A stretch of 64,000 nucleotides of DNA from Oscillospiraceae bacterium Marseille-Q3528. GTDB taxonomy: Bacteria > Bacillota > Clostridia > Lachnospirales > Lachnospiraceae. Made by a program: the position numbers and the translations under genes. Below, in pieces: positions 23,571-32,858 of the stretch. Numbering within the stretch: position 1 is the stretch's first letter; every line of letters begins with the position of its first letter. Location of the stretch: the NCBI GenBank assembly GCA_018223385.1, contig JAGTTR010000004.1:62001-126000 (forward strand). Reading direction: 5' to 3'. Under the pieces are notes generated by a model. The model saw nothing but the letters and a program-made list of their open reading frames with translations. It searched no databases and was not told where the DNA came from.

Positions 23571-24725
23571 ATGGAGAAATTATATAAATTACTGGACGAG
23601 GTTTTAACCTTTGACCTGATCCAGGCGACGGTCAGCGGGCCGAGAAAAAAAGGCGGGATCCTGAAGGTGAAGATCCGGCCGGTGATCATCCGGGATGACC
23701 TGGTGTTCCAGGCCAGCGCCCAGGAGGAGAAGAAGATTTTTCACAATAATTATAAGAAGAAAGAGATGGTCCGAGAGCTGGGCCGTCTGTTGGACGGGGA
23801 ATTTTCCCAGCTGCAGATCCAGATGCCGGGGGAACTGATCACGGTGCTGGCGGGCAAGAAGGGCAACGTGACAATCCGGCGGAAGAAGCAGGAGACGAAA
23901 GCGGCACCCCGGGATCTGTCCCATGACCGGAAGAAGACGTATCTGCTGCCCACGGATCAGCCGCTGCCGTTTCTGGTGGATCTGGGGCTCATGACCTCGG
24001 AGGGAAAGCTGGTGAAGGGAAAGCAGGACAAGTTCCGGCAGATCAACCGTTTTCTGGAATTTGTGGCGGACGTGGTGCCGCATCTGCCCACAGACCGGCA
24101 GATCACCGTGGTGGATTTTGGATGCGGCAAGTCCTATCTGACCTTTGCCATGTATTATTTCCTGCATGAGCAGAAGGGCTTTGATGTGCGCATGATCGGC
24201 CTGGATCTGAAGGAGGATGTCATTGCCTCCTGCAGCAAGCTGGCGAAAAAATACGGCTATGAGGGACTGACCTTCCTGGTGGGCGACATTGCCTCTTATG
24301 AGGGGATGAACAGCGTGGATATGGTGGTGAGCCTGCACGCCTGCGACACGGCCACGGACTACGCCCTGTACAAGGCCATCAGCTGGAGTGCTTCCGTCAT
24401 TTTGTCGGTGCCCTGCTGTCAGCATGAGTGCAATCAGACGCTGAAAGCGGAGGGTGTGCTGGCTCCGGCACTGAAATACGGCATCATCAAGGAACGGATG
24501 GCGGCCCTTTTTACCGATGCTATGCGGGCCAACCTGCTGGAGCAGCAAGGTTATCAGGTACAGCTGCTGGAATTTATTGACATGGAGCATACGCCGAAAA
24601 ATATTCTGATCCGGGCGGTGCGGGGACAGGCAGCCGCTGATCCGGCGGCCTATGAAGCGCTGCGGGATTTCCTGCACACACCGCTGATCCTTGACCGGCT
24701 GCTGGGAGAGGAGAAGAAGGCCTGA
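23571..24725 (+). CDS. SAM-dependent methyltransferase, Methyltransf_32-like
   Basis: A 384-residue cytosolic protein. After an N-terminal domain of about 160 residues comes a class I methyltransferase fold: SAM motif VVDFGCGKSYLT (near 182), acidic LDLK (near 215), SLHACDTATD (near 255) and VPCCQHE (near 283). The last two motifs are typical of the METTL25/GSTCD-related family, some members of which modify RNA; the substrate here is unknown. ATG at 23571 with AAGGAG seven bases upstream; the longer open frame starting in the hairpin array is rejected. It overlaps the next start by one base (TGATG). Confidence 0.85.
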   Translation: MEKLYKLLDEVLTFDLIQATVSGPRKKGGILKVKIRPVIIRDDLVFQASAQEEKKIFHNNYKKKEMVRELGRLLDGEFSQLQIQMPGELITVLAGKKGNVTIRRKKQETKAAPRDLSHDRKKTYLLPTDQPLPFLVDLGLMTSEGKLVKGKQDKFRQINRFLEFVADVVPHLPTDRQITVVDFGCGKSYLTFAMYYFLHEQKGFDVRMIGLDLKEDVIASCSKLAKKYGYEGLTFLVGDIASYEGMNSVDMVVSLHACDTATDYALYKAISWSASVILSVPCCQHECNQTLKAEGVLAPALKYGIIKERMAALFTDAMRANLLEQQGYQVQLLEFIDMEHTPKNILIRAVRGQAAADPAAYEALRDFLHTPLILDRLLGEEKKA

Positions 24726-27250
24726 TGAGAAAGATTCTGATACGCATCGGTGTTCTTGTGGCTGTGTTTTTCCTGGGAATCTTCCTGTTCAGCCATTTTA
24801 TGAATATTGAAAATACAGACCGTACCAGTGCGATGGCAGAGCCTACGCTTCCGGTGGTGTACGTGCGGGACGGCGATCAGCTCATCAATGAGATGTACGG
24901 CTATACCGGACAGATGCAGGCCAATTATATGCGGGATACGCTGACCCTGTTGCCGTCCGATTACCGGCTGACGGTGGATGTGGACACCTACGGCAGAACG
25001 ATCAACAAGATCAGCTATGAGGTGCGAAGCGCCGATGCCACCCGCCTGGTGGAAAACACAGAGGTCACTTACCTGACGGAGAAGGACGGTTATCTGGAGG
25101 CAGAGCTTCCGCTGAAGAAGCTGCTGGATCAAAACGAGGAATATATTTTGCAGATCGTGCTCCATGCGGACAATGATCAGGACATTTCCTATTATACGAG
25201 GATCGTGGACCGGCAGAGTCGTGATATTTCCAATGAGCTGGCATTTTGTCTGGATTTTTCGGAAAAGACCTTCGATCCGGACCGGGCGGCGGAGCTGTCC
25301 TCCTATCTGGAACCCAATGCTTCCGGGGACAACAGCAGCTTTGCCCATGTGGACATCCATTCCAGTTATCGGATGGTGGTGTATAATGGACTGAATGCCC
25401 AGCGGGTGACCAGCCCGCAGCTGTCTGTCATGGAGGTGCGCAGCAATTCGGCTTCCTTCCGTCTCACCTATCTGATGACGACCCAGGAGGGAGAGGACAG
25501 CCCGGATTACTATAATGTGACGGAATATTTCCGGGTGCGTTCCGGCGATGGTCGGATGTACCTGCTGGATTATGAGCGGACGATGAACCAGATCTTCATG
25601 CAGTCCGGTACGGAATATGGCAAGAGCTCCATCACACTGGGCATTTTGGATGAGGCGGCAGAGTTCCAGACATCCGAAGACAGCAAGGTGGCGGCCTTTG
25701 TACAGGAGGGAACGCTGTGGAGCTTCAACAACACCAACGGCCAGGTGACGCGGATCTACGGCGACACGGACAACATTACGGATGTCCGCAGCCGCCGGTG
25801 TGATTACGAGATCAAGATCGCGGATGTGGATGAGAGCGGCAGCATGGATTTCATCGTGTACGGTTATATGAACAGGGGCGACCATGAGGGCGCGGTGGGC
25901 ATTCTGGCCTGTCGCTATGATGCCACCATGAATACGGTGGAGGAAAAGGCTTTTATTCCTTATGATAAGAGTTTTGTCCTGATGGGACAGCAGATGGGGC
26001 GGCTGGCGTACATCAATCGCAATCAGCAGATGTACTGTATGCTGGACGGCGCGGTGTACAACATCAACCTGAACGACCGCACCTGGGAGACGGTGGTGGA
26101 AAATCTGCCTGAGGACTGCTATGTGCTGTCGGAGGACGGACAGGTATTTGCCTGGCTGGAGGAGAAAGACTATGACCATTCCATGAACCTGCATCTGCTG
26201 AATCTGGAGACCGGCACTTCCTTTGTGGTGTCTGCCGGAGCCGGGGAATATGTGCGGCCGGTGGGCTTCATGGAGCATGACCTGGTGTACGGGATCGCGG
26301 ATGCGGACAGTCTGACCAATGATGCCACGGGCAACCTGATCTTCCCGATGAAAGCGGTGAAGATCGTGGATGAACAGGGAAACGATGTGAGAGAATACAG
26401 CCAGAGCGGCATTTACATCCTGGGCGCCCGGCTGGAAGGCGCCATGATCACCCTGGAGCGGGCCACCCTTTCCGACGGCACGTACGTGGCCATTTCGGAC
26501 GATCAGATCATCAGCAATGAAAAAGCGTCCGAGAGTCAGACGGTGCAGGAAACGTTTGTGACCGATACGCGAAAAAAACAATATCGGATCGTCTTTTCTT
26601 CGGAGTTGAAGGAAGTGCAGTCCCAGATCCGGGAGCCGAAGCAGGTACTCTTTGAGGTATCCCGGGCACTTTCCATCAACCGGGACGGGCAGACCGATCA
26701 TAATTTCTATGTATATGGAAGGGGCCGTCTGGACATGATTACCCAGAGGGCCGGAGATGCCATTGCCCGGGCAGACGCGCTGCAGGGCGTGGTGGTCAAC
26801 GGCGGCCAGAGCTATATCTGGGAAAAAGGCGGCCGCGTAACCAAGATCCAGATCAGCGGCATTACCGCCCGGGCGGCGGCTGCCGGGGAATCCAGCGTTT
26901 CCGTGTGCGTGGAGCAGATGCTTAATTATGCGGGCATTTATGAAAATGTACAGGAGCAGATGACAACGGAGGGCAAGACCGCCCTGGATATGCTGCGGGA
27001 GTATCTGCCGGGACAGGTGGTGGATCTGAGCGGCTGTTCCCTGGACGCGGCGCTTTATTTCGTCAGCCGGGGCGTGCCGGTATTTGCCATGAAGAGCGCG
27101 GATACGGCGGCACTCATTGTGGGTTACGATGAATTCGGCAACCTGATCTTGTACGATGCGGTCAGCGGCAGCATCGGAAAGACCGGCCCTGCGGACAGCG
27201 AGACCATGTTTGCGGCGGCAGGCAACGTATTTATCAGCTACGTGCCGTAA
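24725..27250 (+). CDS. Large membrane-anchored extracytoplasmic protein, possible degenerate C39-like domain
   Basis: An 841-residue protein with one N-terminal membrane anchor (about 5-25), after which the chain should lie outside the cell. The middle (about 60-680) is beta-rich without a family I can name; it holds short YGDTDNITD- and YILGA-type segments suggestive of beta-propeller-like blades. The last 125 residues resemble a papain-fold/C39-like peptidase: Cys about 727 in SVSVCVEQML and IVGYDEFGNLILYDA near 800. The His that normally precedes IVGYD is Ala, so the domain may bind without cleaving. It is coupled to the methyltransferase by a one-base overlap. Function unknown. Confidence 0.7.
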   Translation: MRKILIRIGVLVAVFFLGIFLFSHFMNIENTDRTSAMAEPTLPVVYVRDGDQLINEMYGYTGQMQANYMRDTLTLLPSDYRLTVDVDTYGRTINKISYEVRSADATRLVENTEVTYLTEKDGYLEAELPLKKLLDQNEEYILQIVLHADNDQDISYYTRIVDRQSRDISNELAFCLDFSEKTFDPDRAAELSSYLEPNASGDNSSFAHVDIHSSYRMVVYNGLNAQRVTSPQLSVMEVRSNSASFRLTYLMTTQEGEDSPDYYNVTEYFRVRSGDGRMYLLDYERTMNQIFMQSGTEYGKSSITLGILDEAAEFQTSEDSKVAAFVQEGTLWSFNNTNGQVTRIYGDTDNITDVRSRRCDYEIKIADVDESGSMDFIVYGYMNRGDHEGAVGILACRYDATMNTVEEKAFIPYDKSFVLMGQQMGRLAYINRNQQMYCMLDGAVYNINLNDRTWETVVENLPEDCYVLSEDGQVFAWLEEKDYDHSMNLHLLNLETGTSFVVSAGAGEYVRPVGFMEHDLVYGIADADSLTNDATGNLIFPMKAVKIVDEQGNDVREYSQSGIYILGARLEGAMITLERATLSDGTYVAISDDQIISNEKASESQTVQETFVTDTRKKQYRIVFSSELKEVQSQIREPKQVLFEVSRALSINRDGQTDHNFYVYGRGRLDMITQRAGDAIARADALQGVVVNGGQSYIWEKGGRVTKIQISGITARAAAAGESSVSVCVEQMLNYAGIYENVQEQMTTEGKTALDMLREYLPGQVVDLSGCSLDAALYFVSRGVPVFAMKSADTAALIVGYDEFGNLILYDAVSGSIGKTGPADSETMFAAAGNVFISYVP

Positions 27251-27305
27251 AGAAGCTGAAAAGCTGAGCGGACAGAATAAAAAGACAAAAAGAGAGGGAA
27301 AAAAC

Positions 27306-28421
27306 ATGGACGAGAGAATCAAAACACTGGCACACAACCTGGTGAACTACTCCTGTGGCGTAAAGGAAGGGGATAAGGTGTATGTGCACTACATTGGCAA
27401 CGACACCGAGCCCCTGGCCCGTGCCATCATCAAAGAAGTATATCTGGCAAAGGGCATTCCTTTTGTGCACAACACCGAGCCCCGGGTACAGCGGGAAGTG
27501 ATCATGCACTGTACCGAGGAGCAGCTGCGGCTCATGGCAAAGCTGGACTGCGAGGAAATGTCTCAGATGGACTGCTATATTGCTGTCCGCGGAACAGACA
27601 ACGTATCCGAGCTTTCCGATGTGCCGGCAGAAAAAATGAATCTGTATGAGAAATTATATTCCACCCCGGTGCACCACGATATTCGGGTGCCCAAGACCCG
27701 CTGGGTGGTGCTGCGCTATCCCAACACGGCTATGGCACAGCTGTGCAACACCAGCACCGAGGCATTTGAGGACTTCTATTTCAATGTGTGCACCCTGGAT
27801 TACAGCAAGATGGCAGAGGCCATGAAACCGCTGGCAGCTCTCATGGAGCGCACCGACAAGGTTCGTCTGGTGGGCCCGGGCACAGACCTGACCTTCTCCA
27901 TCAAGGGTATCCCGGCCATCCCCTGCGCAGGCAACCTGAATATCCCGGACGGCGAGGTGTACACGGCGCCGGTGAAGGATTCCGTCAACGGCACGATTTC
28001 CTATAATGCACCGTCCTTGTATCAGGGCTTTACCTTTGAAAACGTGTGCCTGACCTTTGAAAACGGCAAGATCGTGAAGGCGACCGCCAACGACACCGAC
28101 CGGATCAACCAGGTGCTGGATGTGGACGCAGGCGCCCGCTATGTGGGCGAGTTTGCCATCGGCGTGAACCCCTATGTGCTGCACCCCATGAAGGATATTC
28201 TGTTTGATGAGAAGATCCAGGGCTCCATCCACTTTACCCCGGGCAACTGCTATGATGAGGCGCCCAACGGCAACCACTCTTCCGTGCACTGGGATCTGGT
28301 GTGGATCCAGCGTCCGGAGTACGGCGGCGGCGAGATTTATTTTGATGATGTGCTCATCCGCAAGGACGGACGGTTCGTTCTGCCGGAGCTGGAGTGCCTG
28401 AACCCGGAAAACCTGATGTAA
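27306..28421 (+). CDS. M29-family metalloaminopeptidase (AmpS/PepS type)
   Basis: A 371-residue cytosolic enzyme that removes N-terminal residues from peptides using two metal ions. Family metal and active-site regions are recognisable: PDGEVYTAPV (near 218), YVGEFAIGVNP (near 283), SIHFTPGNCYDEAPNGNHSS (near 313) and the adjacent VHWDLV. Length is near the usual 370-410. ATG at 27306 is preceded by GAGAGGGAAAAAAC; an upstream frame extension overlaps the previous gene and is ignored. No clear terminator follows. Confidence 0.92.
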   Translation: MDERIKTLAHNLVNYSCGVKEGDKVYVHYIGNDTEPLARAIIKEVYLAKGIPFVHNTEPRVQREVIMHCTEEQLRLMAKLDCEEMSQMDCYIAVRGTDNVSELSDVPAEKMNLYEKLYSTPVHHDIRVPKTRWVVLRYPNTAMAQLCNTSTEAFEDFYFNVCTLDYSKMAEAMKPLAALMERTDKVRLVGPGTDLTFSIKGIPAIPCAGNLNIPDGEVYTAPVKDSVNGTISYNAPSLYQGFTFENVCLTFENGKIVKATANDTDRINQVLDVDAGARYVGEFAIGVNPYVLHPMKDILFDEKIQGSIHFTPGNCYDEAPNGNHSSVHWDLVWIQRPEYGGGEIYFDDVLIRKDGRFVLPELECLNPENLM

Positions 28422-28488
28422 AGACTGCCTGCGGCAAAACCAAAACCTTAAGAATAAATGAAATTTACCGAAATCAGGGAAAAAGGAC

Positions 28489-28517
28489 TTTTTTTTTACC
28501 AGTATTTTGTATATAAT
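28489..28517 (+). promoter_or_regulatory. Possible promoter of mreB
   Basis: A perfect TATAAT (28512-28517) lies 70 bases before the start. The -35 position is only a T run, so the match rests on the -10 box and its AT-rich setting. Confidence 0.4.
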
Positions 28518-28586
28518 ATTTTTGCGTATATGTCCGCACCGGGCGGATATCAGGACGCCCAGTAAGAGAGGAAGAGGAATGCAAAG

Positions 28587-29582
28587 ATGATGATTTCGAC
28601 AGATATTGGAATAGATTTGGGAACTGCCAGCATTTTGGTTTATGTCAGAGGCAAGGGGGTTGTGTTGAAGGAGCCCTCGGTCGTGGCCTTTGACCGGGAT
28701 TCGAATAAGATCAAGGCTATCGGCGAGGAGGCCCGGCTCATGCTGGGAAGAACGCCGGGCAACATTGTGGCTGTGCGTCCCCTACGGCAGGGTGTTATTT
28801 CCGATTATACCGTAACCGAGAAGATGCTGAAGCACTTTATCCAGAAGGCCATCGGCAAGAAGACGTTCCGGAAGCCCCGGATCAGTGTGTGCGTCCCCAG
28901 CGGCGTGACCGAGGTAGAGAAGAAGGCCGTGGAGGATGCCACCTATCAGGCAGGCGCCAGAGAGGTCATGATCATTGAGGAGCCCATTGCGGCTGCCATC
29001 GGTGCAGGTATCGATATTTCCAGACCCTGCGGCAATATGGTGGTGGATATCGGCGGCGGAACGACAGATATCGCTGTCATTTCCCTGGGTGGCACGGTGG
29101 TCAGCACTTCCATCAAGATCGCCGGAGATGACTTCGATGAGGCCATCGTCCGTTTCATGAGAAAGAAGCACAATCTGCTCATCGGTGAGCGGACGGCGGA
29201 GGATATCAAGATCAAGATCGGTTCCTGTTTCCCCCGTCCGGAGGTGGATACCCTGGATGTGAGAGGCCGTAACCTGGTGACAGGTCTGCCGAAGACCGTC
29301 ACTGTAACCTCCGAGGAGACAGAGGAGGCGTTGAAGGAGACGACGCTGCAGATCGTGGAGGCTGTGCACGGCGTGCTGGAGAAGACGCCGCCGGAACTGG
29401 CTGCGGACATTGCAGACCGGGGCATCGTGCTCACAGGCGGCGGCTCTCTGCTTCGTGGTCTGGAGGAGCTCATTGAGGACAAGACCGGCATCAATACGAT
29501 GACGGCAGAGGATCCGATGACGGCAGTGGCCATCGGAACGGGTAAATATGTGGAATTCTTAAGCGGGGACCGGACAGAGTAA
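28587..29582 (+). CDS. mreB: Rod shape-determining actin homologue MreB/Mbl
   Basis: A 331-residue actin-fold ATPase that polymerises under the membrane and guides cell-wall elongation. Motifs: phosphate 1 IGIDLGTASILVY (7-19), phosphate 2 VVDIGGGTTDIAVISLGG (near 152) and the adenosine motif LTGGGSLLRGLEE (near 283). Residues 1-4 (MMIS) could shift by one Met. It stands alone: mreC, mreD and rodA are not adjacent, which favours an Mbl/MreBH-type paralogue but does not prove it. Confidence 0.95.
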   Translation: MMISTDIGIDLGTASILVYVRGKGVVLKEPSVVAFDRDSNKIKAIGEEARLMLGRTPGNIVAVRPLRQGVISDYTVTEKMLKHFIQKAIGKKTFRKPRISVCVPSGVTEVEKKAVEDATYQAGAREVMIIEEPIAAAIGAGIDISRPCGNMVVDIGGGTTDIAVISLGGTVVSTSIKIAGDDFDEAIVRFMRKKHNLLIGERTAEDIKIKIGSCFPRPEVDTLDVRGRNLVTGLPKTVTVTSEETEEALKETTLQIVEAVHGVLEKTPPELAADIADRGIVLTGGGSLLRGLEELIEDKTGINTMTAEDPMTAVAIGTGKYVEFLSGDRTE

Positions 29583-29613
29583 CCGTTCGGTGCCGGATGC
29601 AGGGCAGATAAAG

Positions 29614-29650
29614 TCAAGTGAGAGGGCGCGGAGGCGTCCTCTTGCGTTTT
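29614..29650 (+). terminator. Possible terminator after mreB
   Basis: A bulged stem (CAAG and AGGGCGC pairing with GCGTCCT and CTTG around GGAG) is followed by CGTTTTATAGG. Stem quality is moderate. Confidence 0.45.
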
Positions 29651-29687
29651 ATAGGAGGCTGTGGGGTCGGCCTTATGTACAGAGGAG

Positions 29688-31928
29688 GTGGACGGGCTGG
29701 ATACCGTCAAGGGTTATGTGGAACATATTATTTTCCGCAATGAGGAAAATGGCTATACGGTGCTGAATCTGGTGACAGAGGGGCAGGAGCTGACGTGCGT
29801 GGGCACCTTTTCCTATATCGGGGAGGGGGAACTGCTGGAAGCGTCGGGGACGTTAAAGGAGCATCCCATGTACGGGGAGCAGCTGCTCATCGAATTCTAC
29901 GAGCTGAAGACACCGGAGGACGAGGTGGCCATGGAGCGGTATCTGGGCAGCGGTGCCATTAAGGGCATCGGCTCGGCGCTGGCGGCCCGGATCGTCCGAC
30001 ACTTCAAGGGCGAGACGTTCCGCATCATTGAGGAAGAGCCGGAGCGGCTGGCGGAGATCAAGGGCATCAGTGAGAAAAAGGCCCGGGAGATCGCGGCCCA
30101 GCTGGAAGAGAAGAAGGACATGCGCAAGGCCATGATGTTCCTGCAGCAGTATGGCGTTTCCAACAATATGGCGGTGAAGCTGTATGGAAAATACGGGGAC
30201 GAGATTTACCGGGTACTGCAGGAGAATCCGTACCGTCTGGCGGATGAGGTGAACGGCATCGGTTTCCGGGCGGCAGATGAGATCGCCCGCCGGGCCGGCA
30301 TCGCTGCAGACTCGGATTTCCGCATCCGCAGCGCCATCACTTATATGCTGCTGCTGGCGTCCGGACAGGGACATACGTGTTTGCCCGTGGATATTTTAAA
30401 GCGCAATGTCCAGGAGATCCTGGGCATGGACGTGGAGGATTTTGATCAGTATCTCATGGATCTGCTCATGGATCGGAAGATCATCCGCAAGGAAAAAGAC
30501 GGCGTGGTGAAGATTTACGCCTCCAATTATTATTATCTGGAGATGGACACGGCCCGGATGCTGTTTGATCTGCGGGTGCGCTACGATGTATCGGAGGCAG
30601 CGCTGGATCACCGGATCGCTTCCATTGAAGAAAATACCGGCATGAAGCTGGATGAGATGCAGCAGGAAGCCGTGCGGGAAGCGGCCCGCCAGGGATTGCT
30701 GGTCATCACCGGCGGCCCCGGTACGGGCAAAACGACGACCATCAATGCCATCATCCGCTATCTGGAGTCGGAAGGGCTGGACATCCGGCTGGCGGCACCC
30801 ACGGGCCGGGCAGCCAAGCGGATGACGGAGGCCACCGGCTGTGAAGCCCAGACCATCCACCGGCTGCTGGAGCTGTCGGGCGGGCCGGACAGCGAGGGCG
30901 GCACCCAGGCGGCCTCCTTTGAGCGGAACGAGCAGAATCCGCTGGAGACGGACGCGGTCATCATCGACGAGATGTCCATGGTGGACATTCATATCATGCA
31001 TGCTCTGTTAAAGGCGCTGATCCCGGGTACCCGGCTCATCATGGTGGGTGACGTGAACCAGCTGCCCTCTGTGGGGCCGGGCTGTGTGCTGAAAGACATC
31101 ATCCGTTCCGAGGCTTTTCCGGTGCTGCGGCTGACGAAGATTTTCCGGCAGGCATCCAAGAGCGACATCATCGTCAATGCCCACCGCATTCACCGGGGGG
31201 AGCAGGTGCCGCTGGACAATAAGAGCATGGATTTCTTTTTCCTGAAACGGTATGACGCCAACATCATCATTCGGGTGCTGCTGGCGCTCATTCAGGAAAA
31301 GCTGCCCAAATTCGTGGACGCCAAGCCCTTTGACATTCAGGTGCTGACGCCCATGCGAAAAGGCGTGCTGGGGGTGGAACGGCTCAACAGTGTGCTGCAG
31401 CAGTATCTGAACCCGCCGTCCCCGGAGAAAAAGGAGAAGGAGCACGCAGGCGGCCTGTTCCGGGAAGGGGACAAGGTCATGCAGATCCGGAACAATTACC
31501 AGATCGAGTGGGAGGTGCGCAGCCGCTACGGCATTTTGAGCGACAGCGGCACCGGCGTGTTCAACGGCGACATGGGTATCGTCAAGGAAATTCTGCCCTT
31601 TTCCGAGCAGATGACGGTGGAGTTCGACGAGGGCCGGTGCGTGACCTACAGCTTCAAGCAGCTGGATGAGCTGGAGCTGGCCTACGCCATCACCATACAT
31701 AAGGCCCAGGGCAGTGAGTATCCGGCGGTGCTGTTGCCGTTGCTGACGGGCCCCAGACAGCTGTTTAACCGGAACCTGCTCTACACGGCGGTGACCCGGG
31801 CACGAAAATGCGTCACCGTGGTGGGCAGCCCGGAGACCTTTGCCCAGATGATCGAGAACGAAAACGAGCAGAAACGCTACAGCGGCCTGCTGGATCGGAT
31901 TGAAGAGTTCCGGGAGGGGCAATACTAA
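29688..31928 (+). CDS. recD2: ATP-dependent RecD2-type DNA helicase
   Basis: About 746 residues; a 5'-3' SF1B helicase acting alone, without RecBC, in DNA repair and replication-fork upkeep. N-terminal OB-like and helix-hairpin-helix region (IKGIGSALAARI, IKGISEKKAREI), Walker A GGPGTGKTTT (near 341), DEMSMVD Walker B (near 430), MVGDVNQLPSVGPG, and C-terminal ITIHKAQGSEYPAVLLPL and LYTAVTRARK. The start is unclear. GTG 29688 directly abuts GAGGAG. A CTG at 29697 has AGGAGG eight bases upstream and gives the family-like beginning LDTVKGYVEHI. GTG 29661 also lies too close to an AGGAGG. Confidence 0.94.
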   Translation: MDGLDTVKGYVEHIIFRNEENGYTVLNLVTEGQELTCVGTFSYIGEGELLEASGTLKEHPMYGEQLLIEFYELKTPEDEVAMERYLGSGAIKGIGSALAARIVRHFKGETFRIIEEEPERLAEIKGISEKKAREIAAQLEEKKDMRKAMMFLQQYGVSNNMAVKLYGKYGDEIYRVLQENPYRLADEVNGIGFRAADEIARRAGIAADSDFRIRSAITYMLLLASGQGHTCLPVDILKRNVQEILGMDVEDFDQYLMDLLMDRKIIRKEKDGVVKIYASNYYYLEMDTARMLFDLRVRYDVSEAALDHRIASIEENTGMKLDEMQQEAVREAARQGLLVITGGPGTGKTTTINAIIRYLESEGLDIRLAAPTGRAAKRMTEATGCEAQTIHRLLELSGGPDSEGGTQAASFERNEQNPLETDAVIIDEMSMVDIHIMHALLKALIPGTRLIMVGDVNQLPSVGPGCVLKDIIRSEAFPVLRLTKIFRQASKSDIIVNAHRIHRGEQVPLDNKSMDFFFLKRYDANIIIRVLLALIQEKLPKFVDAKPFDIQVLTPMRKGVLGVERLNSVLQQYLNPPSPEKKEKEHAGGLFREGDKVMQIRNNYQIEWEVRSRYGILSDSGTGVFNGDMGIVKEILPFSEQMTVEFDEGRCVTYSFKQLDELELAYAITIHKAQGSEYPAVLLPLLTGPRQLFNRNLLYTAVTRARKCVTVVGSPETFAQMIENENEQKRYSGLLDRIEEFREGQY

Positions 31929-31976
31929 GCATAAGAGAGAAAATCTGTCAGAAGAGAGTCATGGGAAAGGATTGCC

Positions 31977-32789
31977 ATGACGAAAAACGATTTGCTGGAT
32001 ATTTTTTACCCGCCCCGGTGTCCGGGGTGTGACCGGATCCTGCCGCCGGGGCAGGGCGGGACGGTGTGTGCCATCTGTCGGAGCCTGGACAGGCCAAGGC
32101 CGGTGCGTGCCCCCTATTGCCTGAAATGCGGGAAACCGCTGGAGGATTTTCGGCAGGAATACTGTCAGGACTGCCGGAGGCATCCACCCGTATTCACCCA
32201 GGGGCGGGCAGCCTTCTGGTACCGGGAGATGGAGGATGCCATGCACCGGTTCAAAAACCGGGGACGGCAGGAATATGCCCGGGCTTATGGGAAAGCATTA
32301 TGGGAGGTATATCAGGAAGTGCAGGCCCGGTGGCGGGTACAGGCGCTGGTGCCCATTCCCATCCACCGCAGCAGAATGCGGCAGCGGGGGTATAACCAGG
32401 CGGCGCTTCTGTGCCGGGAGCTGTCCAAAAGAAGCGGCATCCCGGTGCGGGAGGATCTGCTGATCCGCAGTCGGAAGACCGGATACCAGCGGGCGCTGAA
32501 TGATGAAGACCGGCGGGAGAATGTGAAGGACGCGTTTATTGTGGCAGAGCAGGCTGACGAACATGTGGCTGATGTGCGAGTATGGGATACATTCACGGAC
32601 AGGCGACCATACAGGCAATGGTATGATCAGACACAGAAATGTGAGTATGAAGCAATGCCCGCGCGTATTCTATTGGTGGACGATATTTATACAACGGGGA
32701 GCACCATGAACGAGGCGGCGCGCACTCTGCTGGCAGCGGGGGCGAAGCAGATCTACTGTCTGTCGGTATGTATCGGGAAGGGGTACTAG
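31977..32789 (+). CDS. ComF-family phosphoribosyltransferase-like protein
   Basis: A 270-residue protein. The N-terminal four-Cys zinc region (CPGCD...CAIC...CLKCG...CQDC, 15-60) is followed by a type I phosphoribosyltransferase fold with VPIPIHRSRMRQRGYNQ (near 122) and the PRPP loop ILLVDDIYTTGST (near 230). ComF is linked to DNA uptake in Bacillus, but many family members are encoded outside competence loci. About 38 residues (AEQADEHVADVRVWD onward) are inserted between the usual FxV strand and the PRPP loop, longer than typical. ATG with AAAGG upstream, 48 bases after recD2. Confidence 0.88.
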   Translation: MTKNDLLDIFYPPRCPGCDRILPPGQGGTVCAICRSLDRPRPVRAPYCLKCGKPLEDFRQEYCQDCRRHPPVFTQGRAAFWYREMEDAMHRFKNRGRQEYARAYGKALWEVYQEVQARWRVQALVPIPIHRSRMRQRGYNQAALLCRELSKRSGIPVREDLLIRSRKTGYQRALNDEDRRENVKDAFIVAEQADEHVADVRVWDTFTDRRPYRQWYDQTQKCEYEAMPARILLVDDIYTTGSTMNEAARTLLAAGAKQIYCLSVCIGKGY

Positions 32790-32858
32790 CCAGATGCTTT
32801 TTCCTGTGTTATAATTCTGATATGTGTGAAAATGCATAGACCGGAATTGAGGTGGCAT

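Noticed and set aside
27156..27305. N-terminal extension of the M29 aminopeptidase
   Set aside because: It overlaps the end of the preceding gene; the ATG at 27306 has the ribosome site and family-like start.
24650..27337. Antisense open frame of 895 codons
   Set aside because: Shadow of the large surface protein; low-complexity His/Arg/Leu composition typical of reverse-frame translation and no recognisable motif.
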